40,369 nucleotides of DNA from Myxococcales bacterium (GTDB taxonomy: Bacteria; Myxococcota; Myxococcia; Myxococcales; Myxococcaceae), in the NCBI GenBank assembly GCA_016191815.1, contig JACPVI010000055.1:1-40369 (forward strand), read 5' to 3'. Below, piece by piece: positions 10,201 to 15,029 of the stretch. The notes under the pieces were generated by a model. The model made no database searches. It saw only the letters and a program-made list of their open reading frames with translations, and was not told where the DNA came from. Position numbers and translations under genes: made by a program. Within the stretch, counting starts at the first letter, position 1, and every line of letters starts with the position of its first letter.

Positions 10201-11869
10201 GCCGGATGCCCACCTGGGCGCCCGAGAGGCTTCCTCCTTCCACGGTGACGGAGGAGTCGAACACCGCCGCCACTCCGGCCCCGAAGCCGGTGAGGCTGCT
10301 CCCCGCCGCCCGCCGCACCACCGCGCCCCTCGAGCCGGAAAGCACTACGGCTCCGAGCGGCGTCGGACCGGGCGCAACCTGCTGCAGAGTCACAGCCGCA
10401 TTCAGCGTCACGTCCTCGAGTAGCGCGCTCTGCGAGTTGGAGACGACGACGTGCGAGGAAGTCGTGGGCGCGAGGCTTGCGCCCTTCACCACCACGTTGT
10501 CGGCGGAAAGCACGCCGATGCCTACAGCGAAGCCCTCAGCGGTGACGTCGATGAGGGTGACGTTTGGGCCGCCCACGCTGAAGCCGGTCAACCCGCTCGC
10601 CTGCTCCGGAGGAATGAGCGCGGAGGTGTCTTCCACCCTGGAGCCCCCAGGTGAATGGAAGACGATGCCCACGTCGACGTTGAGGATGTCGCAGTTGCGC
10701 ACCGTCACTCCGCCGCCCGCACCCGCTTGAATGCCCACGCTGTGGCGGACGGAGGCGGAGCCGATGAGGTGCCGCTGCCCCGTCACCGGGTCCTTGCAGT
10801 CCAGGGTAATTCCCGGAGGGTCCATCCACACCGGCGGCTCCGGCACGTCCCGGGTGAGGAAGCAGGTTTTGGTGGCGGTGTCCCACTGGCCCAGGTTGCC
10901 GCAGCCGGTGGGGCCGATGGATTCGGTGCCGTGGTGCGCCATCAGGAGCACCGTCTGCTTCTTGGCGGCGTCCTGGCTGAACTGGACGGTGCCATTTCCG
11001 TCCGCCGGCAACGCGACGACGGTGGACTGCTGCTCGCGGGCGAGGTGGTACGTCCACCCCGGCGTGAGGCCGGAGATGCTCACGTCCGTGGGCCCCAAAC
11101 CTCCGCCCGCGAAGTCCATCAGCACCGTGACACTGGCGGCGCTCGCCACCATCGTCACCGGGGCCGACGTCTGGATGCGCGGGTTGAAGCTCTGGCAGCC
11201 GGTGAGCGGGAAGTCGGTGCCGGTGCCGGCGAGGAGGCAGGGGGAGACGAGGGTGAAGAGGCTAAAGTGGCTCGTCTCGCCTTCGATGGCGCCAGGCGCA
11301 GGGAAGCGCGTGGGGAGGAACGCCCACCGCCCCTCCCCCTCACCCTGCCCTCTCCCCGCCGGGGAGAGGGTTGCGGCGTCCCGCGTCGCCACCACAAGGG
11401 AGGAGAGCGGGATGGCCGGCGGCACATCGCCCGGAGCCGGCGAGAAGCGGATGGCCACCGGCTTCTGAAAGCGCGTCCCGTGCGGGCCCAACTCGATGGC
11501 CGGGGAGGCGGCGCCCGGCAGCCGCTCCGGCACCGCCCGGGCCCAGAGCTTCACTTCCTCATCGAGGGCGCCCGCCGGCACCTCTATCGTCACCGAGCCT
11601 GCGCCCGCCGCCACGGTGAGGGCGCCGCCGTCGGGGCCCACCGCCACTCCGGCCGGCGCTCCGTCTCCGCAGGAGGACTTCCCGCAGGCCGAGGCCAGGG
11701 CCGCAACCGCAAGGAGCAGGCTCGCCTGGCGGCGGCGAGCTCTCGAGTCGAGCCCGGCCCTCGACCGTGCGCGGGCCATGTGCCGATGCCCCGCGGCACC
11801 CGCCCGAGACGGTGGAATTCGGGTGGCGACGCCACGAGTCCAGGCTCCCTGCCGCCGGCTCGCTTCCAT
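647..11869 (-). CDS. Giant RHS/YD-repeat lipoprotein, polymorphic toxin
   Basis: A 3740-residue secreted toxin-delivery protein. Approximate domain order: basic N-terminus and hydrophobic segment ending in a lipobox-like ALASAC (Cys 62); ZU5-like beta domain (70-200); parallel beta-helix repeats (365-620); two bacterial Ig-like domains (670-855); FlgD-type Ig-like segment with the WDGKDSAG motif (870-990); very Cys-rich region (1140-1425); RHS entry domain with DPVLLGSGGF and LEFRRTYDS (1480-1520); YD repeats to about 3500; closing motif from ADPLGYHDS to DPFGLG; then 210 variable residues. The start at 11869 has a good Shine-Dalgarno (GGGAGGAG). An ATG at 11779 would give a more ordinary 31-residue signal peptide but lacks a ribosome site. 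RHS shells encapsulate a C-terminal toxin; lipidation and export are inferred. Confidence 0.93.
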   Translation of the reverse strand: MEASRRQGAWTRGVATRIPPSRAGAAGHRHMARARSRAGLDSRARRRQASLLLAVAALASACGKSSCGDGAPAGVAVGPDGGALTVAAGAGSVTIEVPAGALDEEVKLWARAVPERLPGAASPAIELGPHGTRFQKPVAIRFSPAPGDVPPAIPLSSLVVATRDAATLSPAGRGQGEGEGRWAFLPTRFPAPGAIEGETSHFSLFTLVSPCLLAGTGTDFPLTGCQSFNPRIQTSAPVTMVASAASVTVLMDFAGGGLGPTDVSISGLTPGWTYHLAREQQSTVVALPADGNGTVQFSQDAAKKQTVLLMAHHGTESIGPTGCGNLGQWDTATKTCFLTRDVPEPPVWMDPPGITLDCKDPVTGQRHLIGSASVRHSVGIQAGAGGGVTVRNCDILNVDVGIVFHSPGGSRVEDTSALIPPEQASGLTGFSVGGPNVTLIDVTAEGFAVGIGVLSADNVVVKGASLAPTTSSHVVVSNSQSALLEDVTLNAAVTLQQVAPGPTPLGAVVLSGSRGAVVRRAAGSSLTGFGAGVAAVFDSSVTVEGGSLSGAQVGIRLDGPGSSTVQDTTLTGNGEGLSLLGGANLVFHNNVFGNQARQVSAPSAVELSDTRASSPSFQQGNFWGRSCPGSLFLAGTDSNRSNVVDSFPYAQAGAWAVGGSPGCAGQPVLAAPILTSPAQGALLATASPTFTGVAAPGATVELLEGGAGRGSATADATGAFSLTPAAPFSDGQHAVTARASLGGATSLESAPLAFTVDTTPPFAPAIDFPQGGSVLVEVAPLVSGTAEAASRVLVKEGASTVGAGTADLGGRFSLRLFGLSAGAHSIAAGAVDAAGNTSPVSPAVAFTLAMPGAASALVGVAGRLQVTGVADYPDAFEPAAGESNSVRVSGFFNPPAGGSQTHSYELLLERKVMEASTGAAVRAVSGNWPLGASSGTVPVAFERSIGWDGKDSAGQLVPVGAYLSVTTVSAVEKKANGNVGGKNCLASLPGGGCVVDRLEVATVAVVSSSAALSRPAPVAAGTGIVATAVAFVPAASHVLVIPESAFEAALLGGFRSADEAAKRDAVALAGAGNDAAALGVVAQLQASGAPVAFQGQVFVVAREAKTSGGGQYVETADYYVAAVELGGRSTWVGVTPEIGADSGGSPPRTNCCGLPKRCSAGGDLPGGGGGGGPCGFPAELCPAMDTEVGASGTSYGSVDLKVYGKDVGPIDPPLVSYSCVAELFPGCTQVQPYCDPADYVKPGKGEGDQVDGCNGQAVGREVPAICQIVLNPDYLPPECGGQCAKCGSSSTWNSSGLPPACAVMQPEPGSDICRPHTAAEDWLANIQMWELVRRSGCRGAGSGPVSGTMECCGANCVCQQEPPAPGAPGGVWVCTECNSAGQCHQFAKHDLVDPTQGLTPEEQKALDDCKPPLCEVVVVVGTADAEPKKTASDSSRVHGDNGDGNLTRGAKREYNSTPSGGPAPTASHAASGPGGEKDSGGDPVLLGSGGFRLEQTDLSFDGPVRPLEFRRTYDSQGRARGTLGSNWHHNWDVRLAPLREGAMPPWASPYCAGSKDTVTCLLLYEGDTSVQLFALDHATGIYMPQAGSTDTVAVAQERQGWVLRRANGHLLVFDKYGYLTEDRDRFGNGFTISYEPTPLHSAYSFYCEAGFETGVESASSRRCAVLTYLLEQGVYPYAIPGAWSVTAADYPLPQTPVLSQKLTYARAYFLWLLSLGEGVDSSFGARRFRPTRVVDDLGRALTLEYYQAAQLDFANLPEAELLKRVSGPAGTELSFSYGRPQDYPPLLNEMFLVEVSRKDRPTESDVLAAPDRTVEFSYQWPEVLPPSYEPHTLAVWNAFMSYYGGFVGCLQRAPGTFLCGGPKGGTFVMTPGVPMEFGNRHLRAYISDVADNIVKVTLNGRVESETRYEADPFAVSFDRVYAQRYGSSRASQDETKLPPSRSGDNWNTTLPRFAMDYQPAGVTPSGGDRTDSSLPSAILSRYPLEAVPGNARKPVEAKTPIQKGEPQSQQYCSSKRTEEARKLLPGYRETLRYFEVKAMGLADQLRRSRLSCEALAWAQMSDVTHNDLLSELVPIRSTPSLTDHFAVRIVGQRARIAADANRICAWTKTYDRDGDVRYSGLNYRGQVLVDAVEEAPGQFLFTETLYNADGNALQERRPTRGASWTASDGHTSYRYDEMDSATAGNNNPALPTGGHSSGLPTLAPLITAEDFPAFWARRGNVLRVEEHPRSGSVVDVGEGPGGVLTTSVGRFRSYTYEPLFNQVRTIEEGSLPTGRFTRRPTHRRWDFLFDYQELSSEATATPEASIKPVLEKLAGFGIHSAPIPLLGKDLNGDGILGFPHDASAPHHKAKGVPIAAVTWPFLGAPENQVFIYTWAPHGKPSSIQGPDGAFAVFHYYRLSDPKLSYGGTAKPTANDANPGFRSFLAKVVSERFDGNYPASYGSSRAPCASLAGPYQWLLPSACANPASELLALGLPQEAVDAIVGSAAASGPMKQLSTAYSYSVLGKVRHVWMDTGEAHFVRDTDGRERRTTDILGNSSAHEYDDFGFPVTTEWRSSAGAHLGRTIRQFDEEGRLVYSCTERKAGGCAIPGELMPAQGVARAFKYTPEGQLRESLDGEGLKVEYEYDARKQLVVRKATDTAGKTARGVSYRYGPDGEVTEVHHGVLKLGVKGLLQETFDYDGLLRLRRHVNTRGFAWHFGHSSRDLLSRYKQDVAGYEAGSKGSPKWETVLAYDGLGRLTHETDNGASTTRYHLTNGGLAHTIEQTGVGKVFQAFDVQGRLLFQEDAAGNQLVYAWSPSPHEETLSRVRKESGTPLTTSEVRELDKDGVPLQLTEVGGVRTRVTKWKRGPAGFVEQVENPDGFLTKLSRNLLGWPEEVSEQSSASGDFDDASYSFDSRGRVLEVLDPSKQRTSLSYTAFGEVKRREVPGSPAVVIDFTFDSLGRLETRSSSVSALRYLYDSRGDAVGEQLLPGGQPISSRHFDELGRVDAAFNHNPSLSWLPLGQRTVASSFAYDSLGRVVLDSVQVGGASKVAVTSFWQLGTGGLWERVLSYPATCSYIETRAAPGCVDTSTVLQRFDSVGRFSGEERLAGNRQLLATSFVFNDELYLGRAQQGVGRPSPFREKWDFDSLAQAVGVEYRAIDLGGGGRPLDASEGASYCGGPWSPQDCAGPLFGAEFLRDRMGRVASLKWEAGHPVLDASGARVPTSHPKPWRGFVYDAMSRLSRTWENPGIASPVSTSGLQSHFVTEGQLQGLGASSEEWEYRREKAVGGTLEIVNRATGALRWEGARGSGHQLSSVTVASQKRSLVHDGEGRTSEDGSLQYEYDVRGWLSVVRDAQGAVLEAYAHDDLGRMVALFGGSGHKETFLHDGHQVVVSYDTAGATNWEASWGPGVDKLLRFRDVSRGSGTQVPLVDYRNSVVAAWSEGLGRVTSQAEYTPEGRLTLKDAAGNVTCEEDSPGKVCGHPGGTPFGFASAWRSQVTGLVYMRNRWYSPELGEFLSADPLGYHDSFNLYAYTAFDPINGWDPFGLGNDGFARGPFGRGGLILAGLDTCTSKPEQCPAAGRAAGEGMGKLPPKGPPTGPPKEPPAPPKLDVGKIGFFEALRRIFDRPESDEEFRRRMEEADRIAEEARRRKEDEEFKKAPGVEKPPVKLPEKPTPPVSPPPTAGVPIVEPPEPSPPLEASPRKADIKDIDRIVREFNLNKEQRRILHDEITGQNLSLEQIREIAEEIAKGFPKGGKQ
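11348..11370. repeat. REP-like palindrome inside the RHS coding sequence
   Basis: A perfect inverted repeat with 10-bp arms (CCCTCTCCCC and GGGGAGAGGG) around a 3-nt GCC loop. It is preceded by CCCTCCCCCTCACCCTG. This is the composition of the common dispersed proteobacterial palindrome whose spurious translation reads LTLPSPRRGEG. Here it lies in frame in the RHS gene, where it adds residues reading SPAGRGQGEGEG to the linker after the ZU5-like domain. Such elements are normally intergenic. Confidence 0.7.
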
Positions 11870-12179
11870 CGGGCTCCTCCCTCTTTACCCCGGGGAGCCC
11901 TGGAAGCGCTCTCCGGCTTGGGGCAGCCGCGCTGGCCCTCATCGGGCCCGTGGCTTTGCGCCTCCGCCTCTTCGAACGGAGTTGCTCTTTTCCAGCCACG
12001 CGCATTGTACCAGATTCGCGAGCCCGCCGCCGCGCGCCGCTTGAACCATGGGTGTCAATTGCTACCCCCCGTATGTGCGCGCCGGAAGGTGACGCGAGTC
12101 GCATCATGCCCTTGCGCAAGCACCCAGCGCTCGGGTATGTCGCCTCTGGCTGAAATCCACACACATCTGGAGGGGACCA
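11870..12179. other. Divergent intergenic region, RHS gene and broken gene
   Basis: About 310 bases with no convincing gene. On the minus strand a TACAAT hexamer (12004-12009) is a possible -10 box for the RHS gene, about 135 nt upstream of its start, but no good -35 lies 16-18 nt before it. A TTGACA hexamer on the same strand (12053-12058) is too far away to pair with it. The plus-strand gene at 12180 has a GGAGG ribosome site about 8 nt upstream. No terminator or repeat is apparent. Confidence 0.35.
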
Positions 12180-12320
12180 TGGCCGACATCGACTACCCGC
12201 GCTTCGCAAGGCTGCTCGCGCGCTGTGAGGAGCTCGCCAACGCCCAAGGGGCCGACAACAACGTGGTGGACGTCTACAGGGACATCCTCAAGCCGAAGGC
12301 CGACCTGTTCGTCGCCTCGC
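12180..12320 (+). pseudogene. 5' part of an unknown gene cut by the IS insertion
   Basis: Starts with ATG after a GGAGGGG ribosome site and encodes 47 codons beginning MADIDYPRFARLLARCEEL and ending DLFVAS before the insertion sequence. Removing the element and one copy of the target duplication joins it in frame to the 3' part at 13771 (reading DLFVAS-HKGIPSAETSAKK). The whole protein would have been about 205 residues, helical and soluble, with no signal peptide. I do not recognise a family. The truncated product would run a few residues into the element and stop at 12337. Confidence 0.75.
12311..12320 (+). repeat. Target-site duplication, left copy
   Basis: GTCGCCTCGC is present here and again at 13771-13780, directly flanking the insertion sequence. 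Ten bases is within the range known for IS4-family elements. The duplicated bases are codons of the interrupted gene (V-A-S), confirming the insertion point. Confidence 0.88.
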
Positions 12321-13770
12321 CATGCGCGTCCGGTTAGCGGCGGGGTGAAAACTTGAGGCCGGACGATCACTTGCGGCGGGGGATCGACATCGACCTCGAA
12401 ATCGTGTTTCTCGCGGGGATGCCCACCCGCCCCCAGCCCAAGAAGGTGCCGCCGACCACCGTGCAGTCGAACGTCTTGGAGACCCTGCGTGAATTGGTGG
12501 GGCCCGAGGAGATTCTCGAAACCGGACGACGCCTGGGCGTCATCCAGCGTCAACGCAAACTGGACCTTCCCGCGCTCGTCGAGGCCACGATTCTCGCGAT
12601 GTCGCCGCATCCCGGCGTGCAGACGTCCATCTTCGTGAACTACCTGTCGCAGACGGATGAGCCGATGGCGCTCTCGTCTTTCTACGACCGCTTCACCTGG
12701 CCCTTCGCCGAACTGATGCAGGCGATGGCGTGGCGAAGCATCGAAGCGGTGCGAGAGGTGACGCCCGAGGGCAAGCGACGGGATGACCTTGGCGTGCTCT
12801 TGAAGGAGTTCCGGGACGTACAGGTGGTGGACTCCAGTAGCCACCTGCTGAAGCGACTCGCGCGGCACTGGGCGCCCTCGACGAGCAAGGTGAAGCCGGC
12901 AGGTGTGAAGTGGCACGCCGTCGTCTCGCTGAAGGACGGATTGCCGGTTGCCGACCGACTCACCGAGCAGAAGCTGCACGACTCCGCCGGCCTGCCTGAC
13001 GGCGCGCTCGCCGCGGGCGCGCTGACGCTCTTCGACCTCGGCTACCTCGACGTCGCCCGCTTCGTCGACGCCATCCTGCGCGGTGCCGACTTCCTCACCC
13101 GCCTGAAGTCCACCCACAACCCCGTCATCGCGCGAGTGCACACGGGGAAGGGCGACCGCGTGAAGGCTCGCGGGATGCGCCTCGAAGAGGCCCTCGTCCA
13201 GGGCGTGCTGCTCGACGACAAGGGCGCTCTCGACCTCGATGTTCTTCTCGAGGCCAATGGGAAATCCGCCACCGCCCGTGTCGTGGCCGAACTCTCCGCG
13301 AACGACGGCGAATTTCACTGGTACCTCACGTCCGTGAGCCGCGAGGTCCTCTCCATCGACGATCTCGTCGAGGCGTACCGGCTGCGCTGGTACATCGAGT
13401 TGCTCTTCAAGCAGCTCAAGTCCGGCGCCGGTCTCGACACCATCCTCGCCAGCCGCCCAGGCGCCGTCGCCGCTCTCGTCTACGCCAAGATAGTCGCCCT
13501 CTGCCTCGCGCGCCTCCTGGAGCTTGCCGTCGAAGAGCGCCAGGGGCGCCACGCCACCACCCAACTCGCGCTCACCCTGGTCCTCGCCAGGTGCGGTCCG
13601 CTGATGCTCGCTCACTCCTTTCTCAAACAAGGCATCACCCTCGAGCAAATCGAGCGCCGGATGATGAACATCGCGACCATCGTCGCGAAGACCCGCAACC
13701 AGCGCCGCGAGCGAGCCCGTCGCAAGCGAGAACGGGCACTTGGCTATGCGTCCTAAACCGATCGCCCATG
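12321..13770 (+). mobile_element. IS4-family insertion sequence, complete
   Basis: A 1450-bp element bounded by imperfect terminal inverted repeats. The left end begins CATGCGCGTCCGGTT (12321-12335) and the right end, read inward, CATGGGCGATCGGTT (13756-13770), matching at 12 of 15 positions. The GCGATCGGTTtAGGA core resembles the ends of IS4 itself. It carries one intact transposase gene and is flanked by a 10-bp direct duplication. It sits inside a host gene and looks structurally complete, so it may still be mobile. Confidence 0.9.
12353..13756 (+). CDS. IS4-family DDE transposase
   Basis: A 467-residue transposase that cuts and joins the element's ends. The catalytic DDE triad is visible: first Asp in VQVVDSSSHLL, second in TLFDLGYLD, and Glu in the signature YRLRWYIELLFKQLK. 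That signature matches the IS4 YREK pattern Y-x2-R-x3-E-x6-K exactly. The start is uncertain: TTG at 12353 follows GGGGTGAAAAC, while ATG at 12419 would remove 22 residues. The C-terminus is strongly basic (RRERARRKRERA). The reading frame is uninterrupted over the usual family length, so the enzyme is probably functional. Confidence 0.93.
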   Translation: MRPDDHLRRGIDIDLEIVFLAGMPTRPQPKKVPPTTVQSNVLETLRELVGPEEILETGRRLGVIQRQRKLDLPALVEATILAMSPHPGVQTSIFVNYLSQTDEPMALSSFYDRFTWPFAELMQAMAWRSIEAVREVTPEGKRRDDLGVLLKEFRDVQVVDSSSHLLKRLARHWAPSTSKVKPAGVKWHAVVSLKDGLPVADRLTEQKLHDSAGLPDGALAAGALTLFDLGYLDVARFVDAILRGADFLTRLKSTHNPVIARVHTGKGDRVKARGMRLEEALVQGVLLDDKGALDLDVLLEANGKSATARVVAELSANDGEFHWYLTSVSREVLSIDDLVEAYRLRWYIELLFKQLKSGAGLDTILASRPGAVAALVYAKIVALCLARLLELAVEERQGRHATTQLALTLVLARCGPLMLAHSFLKQGITLEQIERRMMNIATIVAKTRNQRRERARRKRERALGYAS

Positions 13771-13780
13771 GTCGCCTCGC
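13771..13780 (+). repeat. Target-site duplication, right copy
   Basis: Second copy of GTCGCCTCGC, immediately after the right inverted repeat of the insertion sequence. It restores the reading frame of the interrupted gene with the copy at 12311-12320. Confidence 0.88.
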
Positions 13781-14279
13781 ACAAGGGCATCCCATCCGCG
13801 GAGACCTCCGCCAAGAAGGAGCGCGCCGAGGCGGAGAAGGCCTTCGGGACATCGACCAGCCCTACCGCGTCACTCGCGCGGTCGCCTTCGCCTACGTCAA
13901 CGAGATTTCCCTGCCCGAAACCCTCAAGGCGCAGCCCACCGACACCGACCGATTGACCGCCATCCAGAACATGCAGGACGCAATCGACACCCGCGCCCAA
14001 ACCGAGGCCTGGGCGCAAAAGCAAGTGCAGGGTGAGTTCTGCACCAAGGCGCCCAACTGCATCCGCGAGTTGAACGAGTGGATTGCCGCCAACCGGGCCC
14101 TCGCTGACGCGCGCACCGAGCGGGCCAAGAACTTCGGGCCGACCGCCGAGAAGTTCGTCGCCTTCAAGAACGTGGTGCGCCAAGTGCACGGCCCCACCTC
14201 CAATCAGTACCACCGCATCCACGTGCGCGATAACGACCCGGTGGAGGACAAGCCGGCCACCGGCACCTCACCAGGCTGA
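13771..14279 (+). pseudogene. 3' part of the interrupted gene, also frameshifted
   Basis: Continues the gene begun at 12180. From 13771 one frame reads VASHKGIPSAETSAKKERA and then EAEKAF. After about 13845 the homologous-looking frame shifts by one and reads DIDQPYRVTRAVAFAYVNE and onwards to a TGA at 14277-14279. The junction reads TTCGGGAC where TTCCGGGAC would keep one frame, so a single missing C explains it. The remainder is helical and hydrophilic, with two cysteines (EFCTKAPNC), and ends in a short disordered tail. No family is recognised. The gene is therefore broken twice, unless the frameshift is a sequencing error. Confidence 0.7.
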
Positions 14280-14378
14280 CCCCGGCTCGGCCTCTTCAAG
14301 CGGCACCAGCCTCACCTGGAAGGACGCGCTCGCCAGCCAAAGCGGTCAGATGGAGCCACTTCCGGCGCTTGTGGCGCA

Positions 14379-14672
14379 GCCCCCGCGCTCCTGGACCGGC
14401 CGGCTCTGTTTGCGCACTGGCCGACCGCAGCTGTGAACCAGCCGCTGGCGCTCCTGGGCCAGCCGACTGCGCTGGCGAACCGACCGACCGCGCTTCTGCA
14501 CCGGCCGCCTGCGCTCCCCGGCCAGCCGACTGCGCTGGCGAACCGACCGACCGCGCTTCTGCGCCGGCCGCCCGCGCCCCTCGGCCAGCCGACTGCGCCT
14601 GGGAACCGGCCGACCGGAATTTTGGGCGAGCCGACCGCGCTCCTGGCACGACCTACCGCGCTCTTCATCCTC
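14379..14672. repeat. Fourteen 21-bp tandem repeats
   Basis: Fourteen consecutive 21-bp units with consensus close to CCGACCGCGCTnCTGnnCCGG. A 63-bp higher-order period (three units) is clear where GCCAGCCGACTGCG recurs at 14458, 14521 and 14584. Because 21 is a multiple of three, several frames on both strands stay open through the array. They give heptapeptide repeats such as NRPTALL on the plus strand and GRFASAV on the minus strand. No frame has both a convincing ribosome site and recognisable flanking protein, so I call it a DNA repeat rather than a gene. Confidence 0.85.
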
Positions 14673-14797
14673 CAGCCGACTACCCGCTCCCACCCCCCCC
14701 GGTACTTTTCATCTCTCAGCCGACTACAGGCACTCACCGCCTGGCGATCCGTGAAGGACGGGTCCGCCGACGGCGATTGGCGCGAGTAGGCGCGCGC

Positions 14798-14825
14798 ACC
14801 CGGTACCCGGCACCCGGCACCCGGC
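14798..14825. repeat. Four 7-bp tandem repeats (ACCCGGY)
   Basis: One ACCCGGT and three ACCCGGC units in direct succession, 28 bp, in the non-coding stretch about 40 bp before the tRNA promoter. Confidence 0.8.
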
Positions 14826-14862
14826 TCTCCAGCGCGCTTCCCGAAGCCGTCGTGAAGCCGGC

Positions 14863-14891
14863 TTGACGCTCCAGGCGGCGGCCCCTATATA
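14863..14891 (+). promoter_or_regulatory. Sigma-70-type promoter of tRNA-Leu
   Basis: A -35 box TTGACG (14863-14868) and a -10 box TATATA (14886-14891) are separated by 17 nt. The expected start of transcription is about 14898, some 14 nt before the mature tRNA. This is the clearest housekeeping promoter in the window. Confidence 0.75.
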
Positions 14892-14911
14892 CCCGCATCC
14901 TTTCGACCGCC

Positions 14912-14995
14912 GCCCAGGTGGTGGAATTGGTAGACACACTAGATTCAGGGTCTAGCGGTGGCAACACCATGGAGGTTCGAGTCCTCTCCTGGGCA
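14912..14995 (+). tRNA. tRNA-Leu (anticodon CAG)
   Basis: An 84-nt cloverleaf: acceptor stem GCCCAGG pairs with CCTGGGC, and the discriminator base is A. The anticodon stem CTAGA/TCTAG encloses CAG, which reads CUG, the dominant leucine codon in such GC-rich genomes. The long variable arm (GGTG-GCAA-CACC) is typical of class II tRNA-Leu. The T arm carries GGTTCGAGTCC. CCA is not encoded. A promoter lies just upstream and an intrinsic terminator 3 nt downstream, so it appears to be a monocistronic unit. Confidence 0.97.
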
Positions 14996-14998
14996 TGA

Positions 14999-15029
14999 GG
15001 GATCCGGTTCGCCGGATCCCTTTCTTTTT
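14999..15029 (+). terminator. Intrinsic terminator of the tRNA-Leu unit
   Basis: A perfect 9-bp stem (GGGATCCGG and CCGGATCCC) around a TTCG tetraloop, followed by TTTCTTTTT. The T-run touches the stop codon of the convergent minus-strand gene at 15029. Read from the other strand the hairpin is not followed by a T-run, so it should act mainly on the tRNA. Confidence 0.9.

Larger units (their letters stand above)
14280..14862. other. Non-coding stretch between broken gene and tRNA
   Basis: No supported gene. It contains the 21-bp repeat array, an 11-bp CAGCCGACTAC repeated at about 14673 and 14717, a run of eight C, and four 7-bp ACCCGGY units at 14798-14825. Several frames are open on both strands only because the repeats have periods divisible by three. 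The broken gene ends at 14279 without a visible intrinsic terminator. Confidence 0.5.

Noticed and set aside
12053-12058. TTGACA as -35 of the RHS gene
   Set aside because: The nearest good -10 (TACAAT, 12004-12009) is more than 40 nt away, so the two cannot form one promoter.
14379-14672. CRISPR array
   Set aside because: Units are contiguous 21-mers without unique spacers, and no cas genes are nearby.
14312-14866. Open frames on both strands through the 21-bp repeats
   Set aside because: Openness is a consequence of repeat periods divisible by three; no flanking domain or ribosome site supports translation.
14999-15029. Bidirectional terminator also serving the minus-strand membrane protein gene
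   Set aside because: In the minus direction the hairpin is not followed by a T-run.
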